From assembly GCA_003242685.1 (NCBI GenBank), contig QGVD01000010.1:1-64000 (forward strand): DNA of 64,000 nt. The letters run 5' to 3'. How positions within the stretch are numbered: the stretch's first letter is position 1; each line of letters opens with the position of its first letter. Positions 41,578 to 50,579 of the stretch are shown here, in pieces. The notes under the pieces were generated by a model. The model had not been told where the DNA came from. It was given only the letters and a program-made list of their open reading frames with translations, and made no database searches. The position numbers were made by a program, and so were the translations under genes. The stretch comes from Pseudomonadota bacterium. Lineage in GTDB: Bacteria > Pseudomonadota > Gammaproteobacteria > Steroidobacterales > Steroidobacteraceae.

Positions 41578-42657
41578 GTGCGCGTTTTCAATTTCGCCGC
41601 GGGGCCGGCGACCCTGCCCCTTGAGGTCCTCGAACAGGCACGCGAGGAGCTCACCGACTGGCGCGGCTGCGGCATGTCCGTCATGGAGATCAGCCACCGC
41701 AGCAAGGCATTCGTCTCCGTCGCAGAGGAGGCCGAGTCGCTGCTGCGCGAGCTGATGGGTATCCCCGACAGCTATCGCGTGCTCTTCCTGCAGGGTGGAG
41801 CGACGGGTCAGTTCGCGGCGGTTCCGCTCAATCTCACGCGCCCCGATTCCGTGGTCGACTACATCAACACGGGATCCTGGTCGAAGAAGGCGATCGCCGA
41901 GGCGAAGCAGTACTGCCGCGTGAACATCGCCGCGGACGAGGCCGAGAGCAAGTACACGACGGTGCCCGATCCCGCCGCCCTCAAGCTCACGCCCGGCGCG
42001 GCATACGTGCACTACACGCCGAACGAAACCATCGGCGGCGTCGAGTTTCCCTACGTGCCCGACACGGGCGACGTGCCGCTCGTGGCCGACATGTCTTCCA
42101 CGATCCTCTCGCGGCCGATCGACGTGACGAAATTCGGCGTCATCTACGCGGGCGCCCAGAAGAACATCGGTCCCTCGGGACTCTGTGTCGTCATCGTCCG
42201 CGAGGACCTCCTGGGCCGCGTGCGGCCGGAGACGCCCTCCATCCTGAACTACACGGCGATGGCCAAGGACGGCTCGATGCTCAACACGCCGCCGACCTTC
42301 GCGTGGTACATCGCCGGCCTGGTCTTCAAGTGGATCAAGGCGCAGGGCGGGCTCGCGGCGATGGCCGAGCGCAACAGGGTGAAGGCCGAGATGCTGTACC
42401 GGGCGATCGACGAGTCAGGCTTCTATCGCAACCCTGTCGCAAAGAACTGCCGTTCCTGGATGAACGTGCCGTTCACCCTCGCGCGGCCCGAGCTCGACAA
42501 GAAGTTCCTCGAAGAGGCGGAGGCGGCGGGCCTCACCAACCTCGCGGGCCACCGCTCGGTGGGCGGCATGCGCGCGAGCATCTACAACGCGATGCCGCCG
42601 GAGGGTGTCGACGCGCTGATCGCATTCATGCGCGAGTTCGAGCGGCGGTACGGGTAA
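41578..42657 (+). CDS. serC: Phosphoserine aminotransferase
   Basis: 359 residues from GTG 41578, with GAGAAGG 7 nt upstream giving the standard N terminus VRVFNFAAGPATLPLEVLE. The PLP lysine is in YAGAQKNIGPSG. Other conserved parts: GCGMSVMEISHRS, LFLQGGATGQF and LVADMSSTILSRPID. It converts 3-phosphohydroxypyruvate to phosphoserine in serine synthesis, and works in pyridoxine synthesis. The next gene, serA, makes its substrate. Confidence 0.97.
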   Translation: MRVFNFAAGPATLPLEVLEQAREELTDWRGCGMSVMEISHRSKAFVSVAEEAESLLRELMGIPDSYRVLFLQGGATGQFAAVPLNLTRPDSVVDYINTGSWSKKAIAEAKQYCRVNIAADEAESKYTTVPDPAALKLTPGAAYVHYTPNETIGGVEFPYVPDTGDVPLVADMSSTILSRPIDVTKFGVIYAGAQKNIGPSGLCVVIVREDLLGRVRPETPSILNYTAMAKDGSMLNTPPTFAWYIAGLVFKWIKAQGGLAAMAERNRVKAEMLYRAIDESGFYRNPVAKNCRSWMNVPFTLARPELDKKFLEEAEAAGLTNLAGHRSVGGMRASIYNAMPPEGVDALIAFMREFERRYG

Positions 42658-42665
42658 GGCGCAAC

Positions 42666-43853
42666 ATGGCGAACGAGAGCACAAGACGGTTCCGCATCCT
42701 CACGCTCAACAACATCAGCGTGCGCGGGCTCGAGCGGCTGCCGCGCGACCGCTACGAGATCGCATCCGACATCGGCAGGCCGGATGCCATTCTCGTGCGC
42801 TCGGCGGACATGCATTCGATGACCATTCCCGACAGCGTGCTCGCCGTCGGCCGCGCCGGTGCGGGGACCAACAACATTCCGGTCGCGAGTCTCTCGAAGC
42901 GCGGCGTGCCGGTGTTCAACGCGCCCGGCGCCAATGCCAACGCGGTGAAGGAGCTCGTGCTCGCGGCGCTGTTCCTCGCGGCCCGCAACGTGTGCCAGGC
43001 GTGGGACTTCGCCCGGTCGCTCTCCGGCACGGACGCCGAGATCGACGCGGCGGTGGAGAAGGGCAAGAAGCGCTTCGTCGGCTTCGAGCTGCCCGGCCGC
43101 ACGCTCGGCGTGATCGGCCTCGGCGCGATCGGCGTGCAGGTGGCGAACGCGGCGCTGGGGCTCGGGATGAAGGTCCTCGGCTACGATCCGCAGATCACCG
43201 TGCAGCGCGCGTGGCAGCTCTCGGCGAGCGTCGGGCAGGCGCTCTCGCTCGACGATCTCTTCGCGCGCGCCGACATCGTCACCGTTCACGTTCCGCTCAA
43301 CGACGAGACGCGCCACCTCGTGAACGCCGCGCGACTGAAGCTCATGAAGAAGGGCGGCGTGGTGCTCAACTTCGCACGCGCGAGCATCGTCGACGACGAG
43401 GCCATGCTCGCGGCCCTCGACGAGGGGCACATCCTCGCGTACGTGTGCGATTTCCCGAAGAACCGCCTGAAGGATCATCCGAAGGTGGTGACGCTGCCGC
43501 ACCTCGGCGCCTCGACGGTCGAGGCCGAGGAGAACTGCGCGGTCATGGTGGCCGAGACCGTGCGCGACTTCCTGGAGAACGGCAACGTCCGCAACAGCGT
43601 GAACTTCCCCGAGGCCGTCCTGCCGCGGGTGCCGGGCACCACGCGGCTCGCGATCGCGAACTCCAACGTTCCGAACATGGTGGGACAGATCTCCACCTGC
43701 CTCGCGGCCGCGAACCTCAACATCGCGGACCTCCTCAACAAGTCGCGGGGTGAATACGCGTACACGATCATCGACGCGGACGGGGAAATCGGGGAGGACG
43801 TGGTGGCGCGCATCCGGGGAATCGAGGGAGTATTGTCGGCACGGATCGTCTGA
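42666..43853 (+). CDS. serA: D-3-phosphoglycerate dehydrogenase with ACT domain
   Basis: 395 residues, the short type. The NAD-binding motif is GVIGLGAIGVQVA; catalytic Arg (FARASIV) and His (LPHLGAST) are present. The C-terminal ACT domain (about 320-395: VPNMVGQISTCLAAANLNIADLLNKSRGEYAYTIID) suggests feedback by serine. It oxidises 3-phosphoglycerate, the first serine-pathway step, and its product is used by serC just upstream (8-nt gap). Confidence 0.94.
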   Translation: MANESTRRFRILTLNNISVRGLERLPRDRYEIASDIGRPDAILVRSADMHSMTIPDSVLAVGRAGAGTNNIPVASLSKRGVPVFNAPGANANAVKELVLAALFLAARNVCQAWDFARSLSGTDAEIDAAVEKGKKRFVGFELPGRTLGVIGLGAIGVQVANAALGLGMKVLGYDPQITVQRAWQLSASVGQALSLDDLFARADIVTVHVPLNDETRHLVNAARLKLMKKGGVVLNFARASIVDDEAMLAALDEGHILAYVCDFPKNRLKDHPKVVTLPHLGASTVEAEENCAVMVAETVRDFLENGNVRNSVNFPEAVLPRVPGTTRLAIANSNVPNMVGQISTCLAAANLNIADLLNKSRGEYAYTIIDADGEIGEDVVARIRGIEGVLSARIV

Positions 43854-43879
43854 ACGGGGGGCACCCCGCGGGGGTACAG

Positions 43880-45037
43880 ATGCCGAAGAAGAAGCAGAGG
43901 CGCACCGCATCGCGCCGGAGCGCCCGGCGCGGCGCCGTGGCGGAGCGTCCGCTGAAGCCCGACCTCGAAGCGATCCGCCGCCAGATCGACCGCATCGACG
44001 AGCAGCTCCATGCGCTGCTCAACGAGCGTGCGCGCCTCGCGCAGCAGGTGGGCATCTCCAAGAACGCCGAGGGTCGCACGGTCGACTTCTACCGCCCGGA
44101 GCGCGAGGCGCAGGTGCTGCGCAAGGCGCGCGAGAGGAACCGCGGCCCGCTGCGCGACGAGGAGATCCTGCGTCTCTTCCGCGAGATCATGTCGGCCTGC
44201 CTCGCGCAGCAGGAGCCGCTCAAGGTCGCGTATCTCGGGCCGGAAGGGACCTTCACGCAGACGGCCGTCTACAAGCACTTCGGGCATTCGGTCCGCGCGC
44301 TGCCGCTCGCGACGATCGACGAGGTGTTCCACGAGGTCGAGGCGGGCAACGCGGATTTCGGCGTGGTGCCGATCGAGAATTCGACGGAAGGCACGGTCAA
44401 CAACACGCTCGACCGCTTCCTCACCTCGCCGCTCAAGATCTGCGGCGAGGTCGAGCTGCGCATCCACCAGTACCTCATGGGCACGATGCAGTCGCTCGAC
44501 CGCATCGTGCGCGTCTGCTCGCACCAGCAGTCGCTCGCACAGTGCCGCGGCTGGCTGGACGAGTACCTGCCCGGTGTGGAGCGTGTTCCCGTCTCGAGCA
44601 ACGCGGAGGGTGCGCGCCGCGCGCGCGACGAGAAGGGCACGGCGGCCATCGCGGGCGAGACGGCCGCGGAGGTCTACGGCCTCAACATCCTCGCGTCCGA
44701 GATCGAGGACCGGCCCGACAACACGACGCGCTTTCTCGTCCTCGGCCGCAAGCTCTTCGAGCCGAGCGGCGAGGATCGCACGACGCTGCTCGTGTCCGTC
44801 AGCCACACCGATGCGCCCGGCGCGCTGTTCCGGCTGCTCGAGCCGCTGGCGCGTCACCAGATCAGCATGACGCGCATCGAGTCCCGGCCGTCGCACCGGA
44901 AGAAGTGGGATTATGTATTCTTCATCGACATCGAGGGTCACGCGCAGGACGCGCACGTCGCGCGGGCGCTCGATGCGCTGAAGAAACGCGCGTCGCTGTT
45001 CCGCATTCTCGGCTCGTATCCGCGGGCAGTGAACTGA
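43880..45037 (+). CDS. pheA: Chorismate mutase / prephenate dehydratase (P-protein)
   Basis: 385 residues. Basic N terminus (1-25), then an AroQ chorismate mutase (about 27-110: IRRQIDRIDEQLHALLNERARLAQQV), a prephenate dehydratase (about 112-285: VAYLGPEGTFTQTA, VPIENSTEGTVNNTLD, TTRFLVLGR) and an ACT domain (about 295-375: HQISMTRIESRPSHRKKWDYVFFIDIEGH) with the ESRP motif that binds phenylalanine. Feeds phenylalanine synthesis. Confidence 0.97.
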   Translation: MPKKKQRRTASRRSARRGAVAERPLKPDLEAIRRQIDRIDEQLHALLNERARLAQQVGISKNAEGRTVDFYRPEREAQVLRKARERNRGPLRDEEILRLFREIMSACLAQQEPLKVAYLGPEGTFTQTAVYKHFGHSVRALPLATIDEVFHEVEAGNADFGVVPIENSTEGTVNNTLDRFLTSPLKICGEVELRIHQYLMGTMQSLDRIVRVCSHQQSLAQCRGWLDEYLPGVERVPVSSNAEGARRARDEKGTAAIAGETAAEVYGLNILASEIEDRPDNTTRFLVLGRKLFEPSGEDRTTLLVSVSHTDAPGALFRLLEPLARHQISMTRIESRPSHRKKWDYVFFIDIEGHAQDAHVARALDALKKRASLFRILGSYPRAVN

Positions 45038-45089
45038 GCGGCCGGACCCGTCGGGGATCGAAGGGAACTGAAGCCCGGACTGAACACAC

Positions 45090-46223
45090 ATGACCACCAT
45101 CCATCCCGGTGAGCTCGCGGTGCCGGCGGTGCGCACGCTCGCACCGTACGTGCCGGGCAAGCCCATCAGTGAACTCGAGCGTGAGCTCGGGATCTCGAAC
45201 ATCGTCAAGCTCGCATCGAACGAGAATCCGTTCGGGCCGAGCCCGCTCGCTCTGCGCGCGCTGCAGGACGCGCTGCAGGACGTGTGGCTCTATCCGGACG
45301 GGAGCGGGCACGAGCTCAAGAAGGCGCTCGCGGCGATCCTCGGCGTCGGCACCGAGCAGCTCACGCTCGGCAACGGCTCGAACGACGTCCTGGTGCTGCT
45401 CGCGGAAGCGTTCCTGCGTCCCCAGGACGAGGCGGTGTACTCGCAGTACTGCTTTGCGGTCTATCCGATCGCGGTGCAGGCGACGGGCGCGCGACGCATC
45501 GAGGTGCCCGCGTATCCGCGCAGCGCCGTGATGCCGCTCGGGCACGACCTGGATGCGATGCTGCGCGCGATCACGCCGCGCACGCGCCTCGTCTTCATCG
45601 CGAATCCGAACAACCCCACCGGGACGTGGGTGGACGCGGGGCGGCTCAAGGAATTCATTGCGGCCGTGCCGCGGACGGCCCTGGTCGTTCTCGACGAGGC
45701 CTATTTCGAGTACGCGCGCCCGCAGGGCTGCGAGGACGGCGTCGAGTGGCTGGAGGAGTTTCCGAACCTCGTCGTCGTGCGCACCTTCTCGAAGGCGTAC
45801 GGACTCGCCGGCGTGCGCGTCGGATACGCGGTGAGCCATCCGGAAGTCGCGGACATCCTCAACCGCGTGCGCCAGCCCTTCAACGTGAGCTCCGTTGCGC
45901 TCGCGGGCGCGGAGGCGGCGCTGCGCGATCCGGATCACGTCACCAGGTCGGTGGCCGAGACCCTCGCACAGCGCGACGTCCTGCGCGCGGGACTGGAGTC
46001 ACTCGGCATCGACGTGATCCCCTCGGCCGGCAACTTCCTGCTCGCGTACTTCGGGCCGAACGCGATGGACGTCTTCGACGGACTGCTTCGCCGCGGGGTG
46101 ATCGTCCGTCCCGTCGCGAACTACGGCCTGTCGGAATACCTGCGAATCACAGTAGGCACCGCGGACCAGAACCAGCGCGTGCTCGAGGCGCTCGCCGCGA
46201 TTCTCGGGAGGTCTCGACCGTGA
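45090..46223 (+). CDS. hisC: Histidinol-phosphate aminotransferase (HisC2 type)
   Basis: 377 residues. Class I/II PLP aminotransferase: IVKLASNENPFGPSP, YPDGSGHELKKALA, ANPNNPTGTW and the PLP lysine in TFSKAYGLAGVRVGY. The N-terminal motif and the adjacent pheA and aroA suggest that this copy also transaminates phenylpyruvate or arogenate-pathway keto acids. The GTGA overlap with aroA implies coupling. Confidence 0.95.
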   Translation: MTTIHPGELAVPAVRTLAPYVPGKPISELERELGISNIVKLASNENPFGPSPLALRALQDALQDVWLYPDGSGHELKKALAAILGVGTEQLTLGNGSNDVLVLLAEAFLRPQDEAVYSQYCFAVYPIAVQATGARRIEVPAYPRSAVMPLGHDLDAMLRAITPRTRLVFIANPNNPTGTWVDAGRLKEFIAAVPRTALVVLDEAYFEYARPQGCEDGVEWLEEFPNLVVVRTFSKAYGLAGVRVGYAVSHPEVADILNRVRQPFNVSSVALAGAEAALRDPDHVTRSVAETLAQRDVLRAGLESLGIDVIPSAGNFLLAYFGPNAMDVFDGLLRRGVIVRPVANYGLSEYLRITVGTADQNQRVLEALAAILGRSRP

Positions 46224-47557
46224 GCGGTGCGTCGCAGCCGGACGTGCGCCGCTATCTCGTGCAGCCTGGCGGCTCGATCGGCGGAGAGCTGCGGGTGCCG
46301 GGCGACAAGTCGATCTCGCACCGTGCGCTGATGCTCGGCGGCATCGCCGAGGGCCGAACGGAGATCAGGGGATTCCTCGCGAGCGAGGACTGTCTCGCGA
46401 CGCTGCGCGCGCTGCAGGCGCTCGGTGTGCGCATCGACCGGCCGGAGGAGCACCGCGTGATCGTCGAAGGCGTGGGCCTCGACGGACTGCAGGCGCCCGC
46501 TGCGCCGCTCGACATGGGCAACGCGGGCACCGCGATGCGGCTCTTCATGGGTCTGCTCGCGCCGCAGCGCTTCGATTCCATCCTGGTCGGCGATGCCTCG
46601 CTCATGCGCCGGCCGATGGAGCGCGTCGCCGGACCTCTGCGGATGATGGGCGCCGACATCGAGACGCACGAAGGGCGTCCGCCGGTGCGCATCCGAGGCG
46701 GCCGCACGCTGCGCGCGATCGATTTCCAGCTGCCGGTCGCGAGCGCACAGGTGAAGTCGGCGATCCTGCTCGCCACGCTCTGGGCGGACGGGAGAACGAA
46801 GCTCACGGAGCCGGCGCCCACCCGCGACCACACAGAGCGGATGCTGCGCGCATTCGGCGTCGAGCTGCTGCGCGACGGGCTGCAGGTCGCTCTGCAGGGC
46901 GGTCAGACACTGCGCGGCACGGAAGTCGACGTGCCGGCGGATTTCTCCTCGGCGGCGTTCTTCATCGTCGCGGGATGTCTCGCGGCGGAGCGGGGGCTCG
47001 TCATCCGTGACGTCGGCATCAATCCGACGCGCACGGGCCTCCTCGACATGCTGCGCGAGATGGGGGCGGACATCCGGGTGCATCCGCATGCCGGCAGCTC
47101 CGCGGGTGCCGATCTCGAGCCGGTTGCGGACATCGAGGTCCGTGCCAGCAGGCTGCGGGGAATTCAGGTGCCGGAGTCGCTCGTACCGCTCGCGATCGAC
47201 GAGTTTCCGATCTTCTTCATCGCCGCCGCGTGCGCGGAGGGCGAGACGCTGGTGCGCGGCGCGCTCGAGCTGCGGGTCAAGGAAAGCGACCGGCTGGCCG
47301 TGATGGCCGAGGGCCTCGGGCGGCTCGGAGTGAAGCATCAGCTCCTCGAGGACGGGTTGTGGATCCGGGGCGGCGAGGGCTTCGGCGGCGGCACGATCGA
47401 CAGCCACGGCGACCACCGGATCGCCATGTCCTTCGCTGTCGCGAGTCTGCGTGCCAGGGCTCCGATCGAGATCCTGGACGTCGCGAACGTGGCCACGTCC
47501 TTCCCCGGCTTCCTCGAGACCGCGCGCCAGGCAGGGCTCGGCATCGAGCTCCTGTAG
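46220..47557 (+). CDS. aroA: 3-phosphoshikimate 1-carboxyvinyltransferase (EPSP synthase)
   Basis: 445 residues from GTG 46220, overlapping the hisC stop. Motifs: VPGDKSISHRALMLGGIA, GNAGTAMRLFMGLL, LMRRPMERV, PVASAQVKSAILLA, EPAPTRDHTERML, and IDSHGDHRIAMSFAVA. These resemble class II EPSP synthases more than the E. coli class I type. The GNAGT glycine is kept rather than the Ala found in CP4, so glyphosate tolerance is not suggested. No fused TyrA domain, unlike the Pseudomonas equivalent. Confidence 0.95.
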   Translation: MSGASQPDVRRYLVQPGGSIGGELRVPGDKSISHRALMLGGIAEGRTEIRGFLASEDCLATLRALQALGVRIDRPEEHRVIVEGVGLDGLQAPAAPLDMGNAGTAMRLFMGLLAPQRFDSILVGDASLMRRPMERVAGPLRMMGADIETHEGRPPVRIRGGRTLRAIDFQLPVASAQVKSAILLATLWADGRTKLTEPAPTRDHTERMLRAFGVELLRDGLQVALQGGQTLRGTEVDVPADFSSAAFFIVAGCLAAERGLVIRDVGINPTRTGLLDMLREMGADIRVHPHAGSSAGADLEPVADIEVRASRLRGIQVPESLVPLAIDEFPIFFIAAACAEGETLVRGALELRVKESDRLAVMAEGLGRLGVKHQLLEDGLWIRGGEGFGGGTIDSHGDHRIAMSFAVASLRARAPIEILDVANVATSFPGFLETARQAGLGIELL

Positions 47558-47568
47558 AGGTCCCGCGC

Positions 47569-48258
47569 ATGATGAGGCCGCACGTTCCCATCGTGGCGAT
47601 CGACGGGCCGAGCGGCTCGGGTAAGGGGACCATCAGCCGGGCGGTCGCGCGGTACGCCGGCTGGCACCTGCTCGACAGCGGTGCGCTCTACCGCCTGGTG
47701 GCCCTGGCGGGGCAGGCCCGCGGGCTCGATCCCCAGGACGTGGAGGGGCATGCGGCGCTCGCACGGACCATGAACGTCGAGTTCGGCGTCGGACCGCAGG
47801 GCGAGGAGGTCGTGAAGCTCGACGGGCGGGACGTCACCTCCGAGCTCAGGTCCGAGACGGCCGGGCAGGGCGCCTCCCGGGTGGCCGCCTGGCCCGAGGT
47901 CCGGACGGCGCTGCTGGCGCGCCAGAAGGCATTCGTGCAACCTCCCGGGCTCGTGGCCGACGGCAGGGACATGGGCACGGTCGTGTTCCCGGAGGCGGAC
48001 CTCAAGATCTTTCTCACCGCGAGCGCTGAGGAGCGCGCTCGCAGGCGCTATAAGCAGTTGAAAGACAAGGGGTCCGATGTTAGCCTTGCCGCCCTTTCGC
48101 GTGAGATAGCCGAGCGGGACTTGAGGGATTCGACCCGAGCGGTCGCGCCACTGAAGCCCGCCCCGGACGCCGAGCTCATCGACTCCACCGGTCTTTCTGC
48201 CGATGAGGTCGTCCAGAAAGTGCTGGCGCTCGGGCGCAGTCGCTCGCTCTGGCCCTGA
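47569..48258 (+). CDS. cmk: Cytidylate kinase
   Basis: 229 residues from ATG 47569; a second ATG follows directly (47572). P-loop AIDGPSGSGKGTISRAVA, then DSGALYR, VVFPEADLKIFLTASAEERARRRYKQL. It phosphorylates CMP and dCMP. The 48045-48150 part uses AT-richer, rarer codons than the rest of the gene, at the place where a promoter for rpsA is predicted. Confidence 0.97.
   Translation: MMRPHVPIVAIDGPSGSGKGTISRAVARYAGWHLLDSGALYRLVALAGQARGLDPQDVEGHAALARTMNVEFGVGPQGEEVVKLDGRDVTSELRSETAGQGASRVAAWPEVRTALLARQKAFVQPPGLVADGRDMGTVVFPEADLKIFLTASAEERARRRYKQLKDKGSDVSLAALSREIAERDLRDSTRAVAPLKPAPDAELIDSTGLSADEVVQKVLALGRSRSLWP
48058..48086 (+). promoter_or_regulatory. Possible rpsA promoter inside cmk
   Basis: TTGAAA (48058-48063), 17-nt spacer, TAGCCT (48081-48086). 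The -10 is poor (3/6, but with the key T, A and final T). In E. coli the main rpsA promoters lie in or near cmk, and codon usage is relaxed just here. Confidence 0.35.
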
Positions 48259-48402
48259 TCCGGCCGTCGGAGCGCGTCGAGCAGGTATCGGTCTTGCAAG
48301 GATGCGGAGACCGTGGTCAACAACTACCCCGGAGATTGCCGCGGATGCGGATCCGGGCCCGTGCACGGTCCGTGCGATACAGACGGACGTGCGAGTCAAG
48401 GT

Positions 48403-50082
48403 ATGACTGAAAGTTTCGCCCAACTCTTCGAGCAGAGCCTCGCCAATCAGCGCATTCGTCCCGGGATGATCCTCACCGGGCTCGTCGTCGACGTCACACC
48501 GGACGTCGTCATCGTCAACGTGGGTCTCAAGTCCGAGGCCGTCATCCCCGTCGAACAGTTCAAGAACGAGCGCGGCGAGGTGGAGGTCAAGCCGGGCGAT
48601 CAGGTGGAGGTCGCGCTGGACTCCGTCGAAGACGGCACGGGCGAGACACGGCTGTCGCGCGAGAAGGCCAAGCGGGCGCGCACGTGGACGCGCCTCGAGC
48701 AGGCCTTCCAGAACTCCGAGATCGTCACCGGCGTCATCACGGGCCGCGTCAAGGGCGGCTTCACGGTGGAGATCGACAACGTACGCGCCTTCCTTCCGGG
48801 CTCGCTCGTCGACGTGCGCCCGGTGCGCGATACGTCGTACCTCGAAGGCAAGCCCCTCGAATTCAAGGTCATCAAGCTCGACCAGAAGCGCAACAACGTC
48901 GTCGTTTCGCGCCGCGCGGTCGTCGAGCAGGAGTTCTCCGCCGAGCGCAGCGCGCTCATGGAGAATCTGCAGGAAGGCGCTGTCGTGCGCGGCACGGTCA
49001 AGAACCTCACCGACTACGGCGCGTTCGTGGACCTCGGCGGCATCGACGGCCTGCTGCACATCACCGACATGGCGTGGAAGCGCGTCAAGCATCCGTCGGA
49101 GGTCGTGAAGGTCGGCGACGAGATCGAGGTGCGCATCCTCAAGTTCGACCGCGAGCGCCAGCGGGTGTCGCTGGGCCTCAAGCAGCTCGGGGCCGACCCG
49201 TGGGAGAACATCTCCCGGCGCTATCCGCCGGGCACGCGCGTGTTCGGTAAGGTCACGAACATCGCCGACTACGGCGCGTTCGTCGAGATCGAGGACGGCG
49301 TCGAGGGTCTGGTCCACGTGTCCGAGATGGACTGGACCAACAAGAACGTCAATCCGGCGAAGGTCGTGCACATCGGCCAGGAAGTCGAGGTCATGGTGCT
49401 CGACGTCGACGAGGAGCGGCGCCGCATCTCCCTCGGCCTGAAGCAGTGCAAGGCCAATCCGTGGAAGGAGTTCGCCGAGAACTACAACCGCGGCGACCGC
49501 GTCACGGGCCAGATCAAGTCCATCACGGACTTCGGCATCTTCATCGGCCTGCCGGGCGGCATCGACGGTCTGGTGCACCTCTCCGACATCTCCTGGGATC
49601 AGCCCGGCGAGGAAGCGGTGCGCAACTACCAGAAGGGCCAGACGGTCGAGGCGATGGTGCTCTCCATCGATCCCGAGCGCGAGCGCATCTCGCTCGGCAT
49701 CAAGCAGCTCGCCAAGGATCCGTTCTCGGCCTACATCGCCGAGAACCCGAAGGGCAGCATCGTGCGCGGCGTGGTGAAGGAGGTGGACGCCCGCGGTGCG
49801 GTCATCGATCTCGGCAACGGCGTCGAGGGACAGCTTCGTGCGTCGGAGCTCGGACGCGATCGCGTCGAGGACGCGCGCACCGTGCTGAAGGTGGGCGACG
49901 AGATCGAGGCGAAGTTCACGGGCGTGGACCGCAAGTCGCGGACGATCACGCTGTCGATCAAGGCGAAGGAGGCCCACGAAGAGGCCGAGGCGGTGCAGAG
50001 CTACCGTTCGGATCAGGCTCCGGCGGGCACCACCTTGGGCGACCTGCTGAAGGAACAGATCGGCTCGACCGATCGTGGCTGA
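48403..50082 (+). CDS. rpsA: 30S ribosomal protein S1
   Basis: 559 residues from ATG 48403 (MTESFAQLFEQSLANQRIRPG). Six S1 RNA-binding repeats follow one another, each with the GxVxxxxDYGAFVxL... or similar core (for example VKNLTDYGAFVDLGGIDGLLHIT, VTNIADYGAFVEI and IKSITDFGIFIGL). S1 binds mRNA leaders on the 30S subunit. A 144-nt gap separates it from cmk. In E. coli S1 represses its own translation; not testable here. Confidence 0.97.
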   Translation: MTESFAQLFEQSLANQRIRPGMILTGLVVDVTPDVVIVNVGLKSEAVIPVEQFKNERGEVEVKPGDQVEVALDSVEDGTGETRLSREKAKRARTWTRLEQAFQNSEIVTGVITGRVKGGFTVEIDNVRAFLPGSLVDVRPVRDTSYLEGKPLEFKVIKLDQKRNNVVVSRRAVVEQEFSAERSALMENLQEGAVVRGTVKNLTDYGAFVDLGGIDGLLHITDMAWKRVKHPSEVVKVGDEIEVRILKFDRERQRVSLGLKQLGADPWENISRRYPPGTRVFGKVTNIADYGAFVEIEDGVEGLVHVSEMDWTNKNVNPAKVVHIGQEVEVMVLDVDEERRRISLGLKQCKANPWKEFAENYNRGDRVTGQIKSITDFGIFIGLPGGIDGLVHLSDISWDQPGEEAVRNYQKGQTVEAMVLSIDPERERISLGIKQLAKDPFSAYIAENPKGSIVRGVVKEVDARGAVIDLGNGVEGQLRASELGRDRVEDARTVLKVGDEIEAKFTGVDRKSRTITLSIKAKEAHEEAEAVQSYRSDQAPAGTTLGDLLKEQIGSTDRG

Positions 50083-50115
50083 CGGCCGCAGGGCCGCGCC
50101 CGCATAGGGGTTGGC

Positions 50116-50140
50116 GGGGCCGCGCCGCTGGCGCGGCCCC
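50116..50140 (+). terminator. Hairpin between rpsA and ihfB
   Basis: An 11-bp GC stem (GGGGCCGCGCC / GGCGCGGCCCC) with a 3-base loop. It has no U-tract (GTGATCGG), so it may be a pause or stability element rather than a full terminator. Confidence 0.5.
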
Positions 50141-50188
50141 GTGATCGGGCAGAAGGGCAGGCCGAGAAGAATTCCCGAAGGGCGACGC

Positions 50189-50491
50189 ATGACGAAATCG
50201 GAACTCATCGAGATCATCACTGCGAAGCAGAAACACTTGCCCGCCAAGGACGTCGAGCTGGCACTCAAGCAGATACTGGAGATCATGAGCGACGCTCTCT
50301 CGCAGGGCGAGCGCATCGAGATCCGCGGCTTCGGCAGCTTCTCGCTGCACTTCAGGCCGCCCCGCCAGGGGCGCAATCCCAAGACCGGCGAGACGGTCGC
50401 GCTCTCCGGCAAGTACGTCCCGCACTTCAAGCCGGGCAAGGATCTGCGCGAGCGCGTCAACGAAGGCGCCCACCGCCCGATCCGCGACTGA
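50189..50491 (+). CDS. ihfB: Integration host factor beta subunit
   Basis: 100 residues from ATG 50189 (MTKSELIEIITAKQKHLPAKDVE). Bacterial histone-like fold with the DNA-wrapping arm IRGFGSFSLHFRPPRQGRNPKTGE, and the conserved Pro (NPKTG). IHF bends DNA and supports sigma-54 promoters, which is relevant to the sigma-54 unit at 60868. rpsA-ihfB order is conserved. The IHF alpha gene lies elsewhere. Confidence 0.96.
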   Translation: MTKSELIEIITAKQKHLPAKDVELALKQILEIMSDALSQGERIEIRGFGSFSLHFRPPRQGRNPKTGETVALSGKYVPHFKPGKDLRERVNEGAHRPIRD

Positions 50492-50579
50492 TCCTCACTC
50501 TTCCGCCCCGAACCGCCGTCATTTCCGGCGGGGAGGGGGTCACACCGGGCCGCGCGACGGGTTGCGGTAGACTGTCGGC

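Noticed and set aside
46500..46560. Glyphosate-tolerant aroA
   Set aside because: The key residue in GNAGT is Gly, not the Ala of tolerant CP4 enzyme.
50513..50531. Terminator after ihfB
   Set aside because: The stem is 6 bp with a 7-base loop and is followed by purines rather than a U-tract.
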